From Bretschneidera sinensis (lineage: Eukaryota; Streptophyta; Magnoliopsida; Brassicales; Akaniaceae): a DNA stretch of 64,000 nt. The stretch is from assembly GCA_023935145.1 (NCBI GenBank), contig CM043698.1:22763501-22827500 (forward strand), written 5' to 3'. The number at the start of each line of letters is the position of its first letter. Position 1 is the first letter of the stretch. The position numbers and the translations under genes are program-made. The notes beneath the pieces are model-generated. The model did not search any database and had not been told where the DNA came from. It saw only the letters and a list, made by a program, of their open reading frames with translations. This document shows positions 55,820 through 64,000 of this stretch, piece by piece.

Positions 55820-57211
55820 GTTACAATAATACCCCTCAGTTGAATGTTATGTATATTAAAATTCCAAAAAAAGAAAAGAAAAGAAATGTCAATTGATATA
55901 AAATTTTATTTTTCTTTCTTTATTTTCTTATTCAGCTGTCATAACTCAATACTCTATCCCTCCAAAATAAAAAATAAAAGAAAAAAATTATTTTATTTTA
56001 TTATGAATTTATTTATTTTATTTTATGGCATTATGAATTCTAATGATTAAAATTAAAAATTAGTAACATCAATCGATCATTATTTTTCTATTTTTTTTAT
56101 GAAATCATAGCATAATTTAGTCCATTTTGTTAAAATTATAATAATATATGATTTTTTTTATTTAAAAATCTATTGAGTTTTATGAAGGAAGTCTTTTTCC
56201 ATTCATTATCCCTTTGACCTCTTACCATTAATGTGAGTATGATTTGATCCCCAGTTTTTGTAACAAAAGATTCTAATAAAAAAGTTAACAGAGACTCACA
56301 AGCATACATGACTCTGAATGGGTGTAAAATGCTTTATATACTAAGTACTAACCTAGACAATAGTTAAAATAATATTTAACTGTGAAAAACATTTTTTAAT
56401 TTTCTATCTCTATTTTTTATAATATTTTCCTCAACAATTTTCACATTTTTAATATATTTTGAAAAACAAAATTTCTTTAATTTTTTATATTTTCACTCTA
56501 ATATTGAAAAAACGAAAAACAAAAAAAATATTTTCTAAGTTACGTTAAAAAAACATATTATTTTCTAAAGTATACTAAGAATTTGTAAATTATTGATAGA
56601 AATGGAGATAAAAAATATATTAAAAAATTCCTTTAAAATTTAAATGGATAGCTCAATATCCATGATAAATGTTGCATTTGCCATCAAGATTCTTTAAGAA
56701 CACAAATTTTGTTAAATATGGAATACACTTACCACTAAACAACTCAAAATTAATAAATTTGTTTGAGCTTTGTCATATCAAACAGACCAATTGTGGATTG
56801 GGATTTTTCTGTTATTTGGCATCAAAGAAATAAAAAGTAAAAATGTAAACAAAGAGTCATTGCTCATGCAGGTTGATAAAACATTGACAACAGAGCTATC
56901 AAATGAATTCAAATTATTAATTTCGGGAATTCCTCCCTCACTTTTTTGAGTACGAAAGATTTCATACATTTCTAACTGTAATATCAGTGGAATATTTGTA
57001 AAAGAATGTTGAATATCATGGTCCTACACATAACTATATGCTAGAAGCAAAACACAGATGACTCCAAGAAAGAAAAAAAAAAGATCTTGCGACTTTGGTT
57101 AGATTGATCTGTGTAGCAAATGTCCTTATCTTCTCCAGGAGCAGAAATGCTAGGCCTATGCCATTTTCTCCAATGTCTAACTATTGCTAAAAGCTTACTG
57201 GCTTTCTTTTA
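55820..57211. other. Intergenic region, AT-rich
   Basis: No gene. The right part (56,750-57,140) matches the left copy's 48,660-49,050. The left part is A/T runs without a recognised repeat. Confidence 0.5.
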
Positions 57212-60200
57212 TCATTCTAACAAGGGCTCCATTAGGGGCTCTGAAATTCGGTTTCGGAGGTTCATTGTGTATGTAACAACCACCCCGAGAAGTGAACAAA
57301 ATGCTGGAACAAAGCCCAAGCCATATCTTGTAACTGAAAAATCGAATTGTCTTGAACTGTTTAACATTCTCGGTGCAGCACCTGCATCATCAAAATGTCC
57401 GGTGTCAAATAGAAATTTTCACTGAGGTCCATAATCAACAAACTGTTAAGCTTTTTGCACAAGCCAAAAACGACACGATAGACTGACTAATGAACTCCTG
57501 GGAGAAGGATGTAAGTGCTGCAAACTTCAAACATATTAACTCTTGCATTCGTGTGAAATGGGACCCAAAGAAAATTTGTTTTGACAAAATGTTTGAGAAG
57601 TTCAACGAACTGGAAGGGAAAGATATAAAAATTTGTGTTTCATATGATCAGAATTTGTTGAAGCAGTAGATAAAGTCCCTTCGCAGTGCTTCATAAACCA
57701 CCTAATTATGTATCACATGACTAAACAAATCGTGATTGAGGTTTGAAATTCAGAGGCAAGATAAAAACATATAATGTGAATGGTATATATAAAAATATAA
57801 ATGTGAAAGGTATATTTTTGCAGCAATAGAGGAGCTACCAGTCCATTATAGTCCTGGAACTCCAGACAACTCACAACTACCATATAGCAGTTCACATAAG
57901 TGAAGATTATGCCATCTCCAGACATCATATAAAAATTTATAAGTATCTCATCCACCAATAAAAGTGAGATAGCTATAGCAAAAACAGAGTTTTATATCAT
58001 CAATTTTTTTCCAAAATATGAAACAGAATTAGCTTATGATCTTCACTATTGCTGCAATAAAGGACTTCAAATTTTTAGTTACCCAGGCAATACATTAAAC
58101 AAACAAAAAGCTTTTTCTTTTCCTTACCTCCCCTATTATTTCTTTCTCTTAATTTTTTTTGGGAAGACGGGAGGATAGACTTGAACAGAGACTCTGAAAA
58201 CTGGAAACTTACTTTGATATGACTGAAGAACATAGACAGCAAGCCCACATGAAATTTTGTCCAAGAAGCTCAATGATCCACAAACGAATGCACATCCATT
58301 CAGATCTTTACCAATTAAAACACTCTGCATACTCACTGCAGTCACCTATCAATTGTTTAAAACAAGGTTGAATGGAGATGAGCAAAAAAATCTGTGAAAA
58401 ACTAATAAAACGAAAACGGTAATTGAAAATCAAAACAATATGACAGAGAGATGATAAGTTCTTGAGTCTCAGATCAAACACTATGAACTCGAAGCACTTT
58501 TTAACTGAATTGCCAATGCCTATGCACGAATGCAGATGCTCACACTCACTCGCACACATGCACATGTATGACTAAATGTTAGTGAGTTAATATAGTGGTA
58601 TGCTTCCAACCAAGGCATCCGGTACCTTGCCGATGAGGCTTCACCACTGGGCCAAATGACAGCTTCACATTTAATAATTATAGTTCATACTTGATACTTA
58701 TTTTATTCATGTTTTCATCCGAGTTCAATGGACTTGGACACTAAATGGAAAAAAGAAAGCACATAATTTTACATCATACCGTCATTAGTGCATTTGCGAT
58801 GCCAATAAATATTGATATTGCATACATGAAAGCACTCATGCTTCTAGGTAAGAAAAGGATTGCTGCACCACAAAATACCCAAATAATGCCTCCAGCAAAA
58901 TAATAGGCCTTCAGGAGTCGCCTGTTCCATGTAATCTCCTACAATGTGGATATCTAATGGTGAAAAGTGAACAAAAGCAAAATCGGTGTATGAATGATAT
59001 TAATTTTCACAAAGAACAGAGGTCATGAAGAGGACCTGAAGAATAACAGATACAATGAAGCTGCAAATGTAGATGATGGCAGGAACCTAATCCATCAATC
59101 AGACAACATAGTAAGCCCAGTACTCATCTTCAAAATATATTTTTCTTCTGAATTTAAAAAAAAAAATGACTAATATTTCATTGCTGGTAAGGTCTGTGCA
59201 CCTACCAAAGCTTTGGCCGACCGGGCCATTCGCAAATCATCAATAACATAGAATGCAAGATATGCCTGAGAAAAAAGAAGCGAATTTGATGTTAGAATAG
59301 AACAACAGAAATAAATGCTAATATATTGCAAAACACATTCCATGTCCTTTAGGGAGTTTATAATGCATGGATGGTTCTGCTAAGATAAATGTCCAAGCAA
59401 GGAGTTTCTTCTTGTGGTGTTCAAGATATCCTCAGGGAATATTAGCTCCAAACTAGCCATTACAATGAAGACAACGTTTTCACAGGTTCAAGAGAATACT
59501 CCTATGAGATCAGCACTACAGAGAAAAGGAATTGCATGCTGACCTGTGAAACATTGAGTACCAGTCTGGTAAGCATATAAACAAGAGCAACTTGGTAGTA
59601 CAAAACTTTCCGGAACCAGTAAACCCATGATATCCTTGCATGGCTGTTTCCTCGTACACCTCTCTTTAATCTACATATCAAAAACATATAAATCATTGCT
59701 GTAATTAAATTACTTAAATAATCTAGCAAAGTATGCATGAGAATCCCGGGAGGAATTAAGATGATGGAATGAATTTTTCTTGGAGTCAAAGAAATTAAAG
59801 AGTGATTTGACTCCTTTTTTATGTAAGTTAAAGAGTGCTTTGACTGTTCAGGGTTGAAAATTCTCATAGTAGGTTTATCATGTTCTGTTTTGATAAAACC
59901 CAAAGGCATTTTGTTTGACAATTAAGATGATGATGAGAATTGAATTACATATTTATTAAAGCACCAGCACAATCAGTACTCTTGGGATTTAGCTTGTATT
60001 TTAAGCTTTTTTCTTCAACCCCATAACATTGTATAAAATCACACTTCTAAGACATTAGTAATGTTTCATAAACATTTCCAAAAGCATCCATTCAGAAGTA
60101 GAAGAAAATTCAGAATATGTAGCATACCCCGGTTCTCCGGTACCAAGATGAAATATTCCCACAAAGCAGCATCCAATCAAAATTGATGAATATGCAATCC

Positions 60201-62488
60201 AGCGGTACTGCACATTTGAGATCAACAAACAATTATACCCCAAACAAAGACTCTTAAGAAGCAGATAGAAACTTCTTTAGACAGGCAAACCTGATTTTCA
60301 ATATCGGCATGAGTTTTCGCTTTACTGACACCAAACACTAATAAAGCAATTGCATATAAGCTGAGATTGGCAACCTGGAAAACATGTAACCGGAAAAATG
60401 AAGATTTCCTTTACTGATGCTAAATAAAGATACATGGAAAACTTTGCGCCAAATCAATAAGGGAAAGAGTTGACCATGGTAAAAGCATTGCGACAGCTTG
60501 CCAGCACTACTCTACTTGTTGAATTCAGCGAGATGCAATTCACCATAGACCTTCCACAAAAACAATTATGGTTCATAGCGTAAGTAATTTATATATTTCC
60601 ATGTCAAGTGGAAAGCTTATGTTTCTGTTTCTCTCAAATGGAGAGAAGAACTTTTTGGGGGAGACTTCGATGTATTCTGTTTATTCCTCTATAATACCTT
60701 AAAAGTCGTCAGTTAAGCCCCTAAGGAATACACTGCATATACATGGACAACAAATGGCTAAAGGTAAATAGATATCAAACACAAGAAAAAATTTAGGGCG
60801 TTTTTCTTAATTAAAGTGAATTTGAGAGGATGTTGTACTCTTTTGTCTCTAACAACAACAGGAGTCCAGCATTTCTAGAAAGCAGTGGTATAAACCATGT
60901 ACTTAACATTATATAGAAAAACAAATGCCACTCCCTTTTTTCTCTGCTCAGAATAAGTAAATAGGATGCTATGCACATTTGTAAGGGCAGATATTAAGCT
61001 ATGGAGGTCATTACATGTGTGAAACTTGAGTAGCAGCCCAGCCCACATTAAAGATTGCAGCAAACACACTGTATGAGATAGTTTCTACTGTTGACGAGCG
61101 GGTGTCGAGGATTTTACAAGGCAAGCAACCACCAAAAACTGAAGAAAATGAAACAGCAACCAATACAGATCCTGCACCATGCCATATTTTGAAATGTCCA
61201 AACCTGTCAATCTATCAAATAAAAAATAGACAAAGAAAAAGATTATTCCCAGCAAGCACTAGAAAAAAGGAACATAAATCATATCAATTTCATGTATTAA
61301 GGAACAGAATCGCTGCATATCAAAACTCTGGTTGTTATAACATTAAGACTTGATATAAGATAGCGATGCTCCATGACATCCTTGCTTCTGGGAAGAATTA
61401 CGTATCTAGAGCCATTAAGCAGTATTTAAGATATATTTCAAGGGAATAAAATAATTTATCTATTAAGTATGGGGAGGGACAATCTGGATGCTTTAAAACT
61501 AAAATTATAGTTATTGCATCTACAGTCAAATTCATGCTTTCACCATAGCTTTTGGCAGAGATCACTATTAACTTCTCCAGATGTGTAAATACAAACACCC
61601 ATTCGAGAAAGTGGTTGCTTCTTTCCTTCCCAATTTATATAAAAAGCAGAAAAAAAAAAAAAAAAAAACCCAACGCAATGCGTAATGCAGCAAATAAATA
61701 CAAAATAAAGCGGTAAAATAAATTGGAAAGCATAACAATTATGAAAAATCCAAACTTGGACATGCTTAATTGAAACTGGCAAAGCCCTTTTTTTAATGTG
61801 TGTAAAAGAAAGCATCAAGGGGTGCAACCCATTTACAAAGGGACTATCTACAAGATGGTGAAACCGGCAAAGCCCATTAAATCCTTTAATCATTTTACAG
61901 TTAGATGCTCCTCAAACAGAAAGCAACATTAACAAAAATACATGCAAAATCTGCCACTAGACTTGATTGTTACCACAACATGAAGTTCTCATCTAGTTTA
62001 CACTTTTTCCTTATTTGTTTAAATTAATATCTTAAGTATAGTTCTAACAATTTATTCAATATAATCTGAAAATTCCCAAGTCATGAATTCTCCATAGATC
62101 TTCTCAAGAACCTAATAACCCAGATTGTTCACTAGAAATTCTTGGCAAAACTCTCAATGACAGATTCAAAAAAGCCTCAAGTAAAACAAAAATTCTCCAT
62201 AGATCTTCTCAAGAACCTAATAACCCAGATTGTTCACTAGAAATTCTTGGCAAAACTCTCAATGACAGATTCAAAAAAGCCTCAAGTAAAACAAAATTTA
62301 GATCACAAAAACAATATCAACCCTAAAAGAAAAGGAAGCCCAAATAAACACTGGTTATAAGTGAAATCTGATTTCCAATGAAAATCACACATCTATTACA
62401 TATTTTGTTTCAACATACCAGTTCACCTGCAAATATAGTAGCGAATCCATCAGCTATCTGACCTGATAGCATAACAGCGGCGGCATCC
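57212..62488 (-). CDS. MFSD12-like major facilitator transporter, lacking only exon 1 in this window
   Basis: Eleven exons join in phase on the minus strand: 62,488-62,419, 61,211-61,015, 60,550-60,475, 60,374-60,291, 60,207-60,128, 59,670-59,544, 59,265-59,206, 59,086-59,036, 58,938-58,780, 58,345-58,213 and 57,381-57,212. They give about 401 residues to the stop. Blocks such as Leu-Ser-Gly-Gln-Ile-Ala-Asp-Gly, Arg-Phe-Gly-His-Phe, Ile-Phe-His-Leu-Gly-Thr-Gly and the C-terminal Glu-Pro-Leu-Leu-Glu fit plant MFSD12-like proteins, with many hydrophobic membrane segments. Animal MFSD12 carries cysteine into lysosomes and melanosomes; the plant substrate is not known to me. The first exon is not found up to 64,000 and must lie further right. 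No lesion is seen. Confidence 0.82.
61788..61858 (-). mobile_element. 71-bp LINE-tail insertion in the transporter intron
   Basis: A T run (A tail on the minus strand) and a GTTGCACCCCTTGATGC block like other LINE tails here are flanked by a 17-bp direct duplication (61,771-61,787 and 61,859-61,875, one mismatch). The left cassette copy shows the empty site at about 52,166-52,185. Confidence 0.8.
62086..62295. repeat. Perfect tandem doublet, 105-bp unit
   Basis: Units 62,086-62,190 and 62,191-62,295 look identical base for base. The left cassette copy has a single, partly deleted counterpart near 52,395-52,450. Confidence 0.95.
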
Positions 62489-63589
62489 CTATGATATAAA
62501 ATGAATAAAACACAAAAAAGGAAGAAAAAAAAAATCTACGTAAATATGCAATTTTTATGTCGAAGGAGCTAATCATACATCATAATAAAACGTTCACAAA
62601 ATTGAACAAAACAACAAAGCAGAAACAAAAATGATTCAGGAACAAAATTCATGATATTTTAAATGGATTAGAGAGTGATGCTTGCTGTGTTACACTATCT
62701 AACAAATCTATAGAATGGCACCAGGCAAAACCTTTTTACATGGTTTTAAAAAGTACTAACTATTGTTGCACATGAATTACACGTGAATCATAACCGTGCA
62801 TGATTAATTGTTGTTTTACTTTCTTATATATAATGGGAAAAGTAGAAGTAAAAAATACTATGATTTGATTTCAATAAGAAAGAAATAAAAAATAAATAAA
62901 CAATTTTCAATATTTATAATAACGAGAAACATTAATGTTTCTTATAGAATAAACACAATCCAATATGCTAATAAATTTATTTCTAATAAAAATCTAAACA
63001 AATATTTATACAAATAAAAAGGACTCTATATTTATTGTCAATCTTTTTCTTTGTCAATTTAATAGATTTAATTACATAATAATGATGATAAAAATTATTT
63101 TTGGAAGACTTAAGAATAAAATTAAATCCTAATTCTATGAGGAAAAGAAAGATCGTTTTAGTGGATTTAATTACATAGTAATAAATTGTTTTTTTATAAG
63201 TACATAGTAATGAATTGCTTGTAGATAACTTTTTTATAGAGTAAAACTGAATCCTAATTCTATGAGGAAAAGGAAAAAAAGCTTTACTAATAAATAATTA
63301 GTCTTAATTGCAATTTTTATCCCTCAAGTTTGGGGGTTTGTGCACTTAGTCCCCTAAACTTTAAAACTCACCGATTCAAACCTTGAAGTTACAAAATTGA
63401 TGCAATTAATGGAATCCATTTGTCTGCCGTTTAATCAAGCTAAGACCAGCACAGAACTGATTTGGGCCCTAATTTTAACGACACATCAGATAAAAACTGA
63501 ATAAAAATAATAATAAATAAATAGATAACAAATCCAAAATAATGAAAATAAATAAATAAAAACCCCTTCTCTTCTTCCTTCTTCTTCAA
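62489..63589. other. Transporter intron 1 or upstream region, no gene seen
   Basis: AT-rich. I looked for the transporter first exon (a Gly-His-Met-Leu-Asn-Asp type block) on the minus strand and did not find it. Confidence 0.5.
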
Positions 63590-64000
63590 TGTCATGTTAT
63601 CTCCTCAAAGCCTCTTCTTCTTAACTGAAGATCACGATCCTATCCATTTGAAAATTGAAATGGAGTTAAGTTTACGGTAAGATTGAATGCCACATCATCA
63701 AATGAAGAATATTCAAATTCAAATTTGTTAATGTGGCATTCGATCTCATCATGAACTTGACCTTCATTTCAATTCTTAAATAGAGAATATCGTGGTCCCT
63801 TAACTGCCATGTTATCTCCTCAAATCCAAATAGATTCCATGTTATTTCACTGCCATATTATCTCCTCAAAGCTTTTTCTTCTTCTTTTTTTTTGATAAGT
63901 CTCAATGACTCTTCTTCTTAACTGCCATGTTATCTCGTAAAGCCAATTAGATACCATATTATCTCCTCAAAAGCCTTTTCTTCTTAACTGTCATGTTATA
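63590..64000. repeat. Degenerate repeats with CATGTTATCTCCTCAAA words
   Basis: The word CATGTTATCTC or a close variant followed by TCAAA or GTAAA recurs at about 63,593, 63,810, 63,854, 63,928, 63,956 and 63,992, often near CTTCTTCTTAACTG. An imperfect inverted repeat (about 63,650-63,705 and 63,729-63,775, core GAATGCCACAT) lies among them. The window ends inside this region. Confidence 0.55.

Noticed and set aside
57713..57958. Extra transporter exon between the last two exons
   Set aside because: The flanking exons already join in phase without it, and its translation is not like the family.

Overview
The window is nuclear DNA of a flowering plant, most likely a eudicot. It is AT-rich, its genes have many short exons with GT-AG introns, and much of it is nested plant transposable elements. 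The host genes recognised are typical of plants: a fatty acyl-CoA reductase of the FAR2/MS2 type, COX11, two CDC20 genes and an MFSD12-like transporter. I cannot name the species from the sequence alone. All exon joins were worked out by hand from splice signals, reading phase and protein family knowledge.

Left part (1-25,340). A Tat-lineage Ty3/gypsy element on the minus strand (1-4387, entering from outside the window) sits against a broken copy of FAR exons 2-3 (4428-5165). A short minisatellite follows (5640-5812). Next is a complete but decayed Athila-type Ty3/gypsy element on the plus strand (5978-17,600), with two LTRs, a tRNA-Asp-type primer site, gag, protease, RT-RNase H, integrase, a decayed third reading frame and a polypurine tract. 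It lies upstream of a nine-exon FAR2-like gene (18,291-21,769) that appears dead from splice-site and frame lesions. A third FAR scrap (23,259-23,311), a possible LTR fragment and a gag-protease relic of a second Tat-type element follow.

Middle part (26,000-45,072). Two LINE fragments lie tail to tail. The minus-strand one is split by a solo LTR, which is itself split by a hAT-type element carrying a tRNA-like segment. The 5' end of this LINE abuts an inverted partial copy of COX11. The real COX11 gene (35,645-43,677, seven coding exons, 282 residues) follows on the plus strand, with hAT elements and a LINE tail in its introns.

Right part (45,073-64,000). A two-gene cassette on the minus strand, CDC20 plus an MFSD12-like transporter gene, is duplicated in tandem. 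Both CDC20 copies (45,229-47,354 and 53,164-55,472) have complete five-exon frames of 456 and 458 residues. The right transporter copy (57,212-62,488) is intact from its second exon to its stop; its first exon must lie outside the window. The left transporter copy (about 49,100-52,837) is a wreck. The duplication appears to have broken inside its first intron, so it probably never had a promoter or first exon. The promoter of the left CDC20 carries two mitosis-type (MSA-like) motifs and that of the right one only one.

Throughout the window there are many short tandem duplications (about 50-230 bp units), including a perfect 105-bp doublet at 62,086-62,295. I found no prokaryotic system, CRISPR array or functional RNA gene. 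The most notable items are the cassette duplication with unequal fates, the COX11 inverted copy, the nested LINE/LTR/hAT stack and a recurrent GATCGAGCGCAC-like word in the Athila element.
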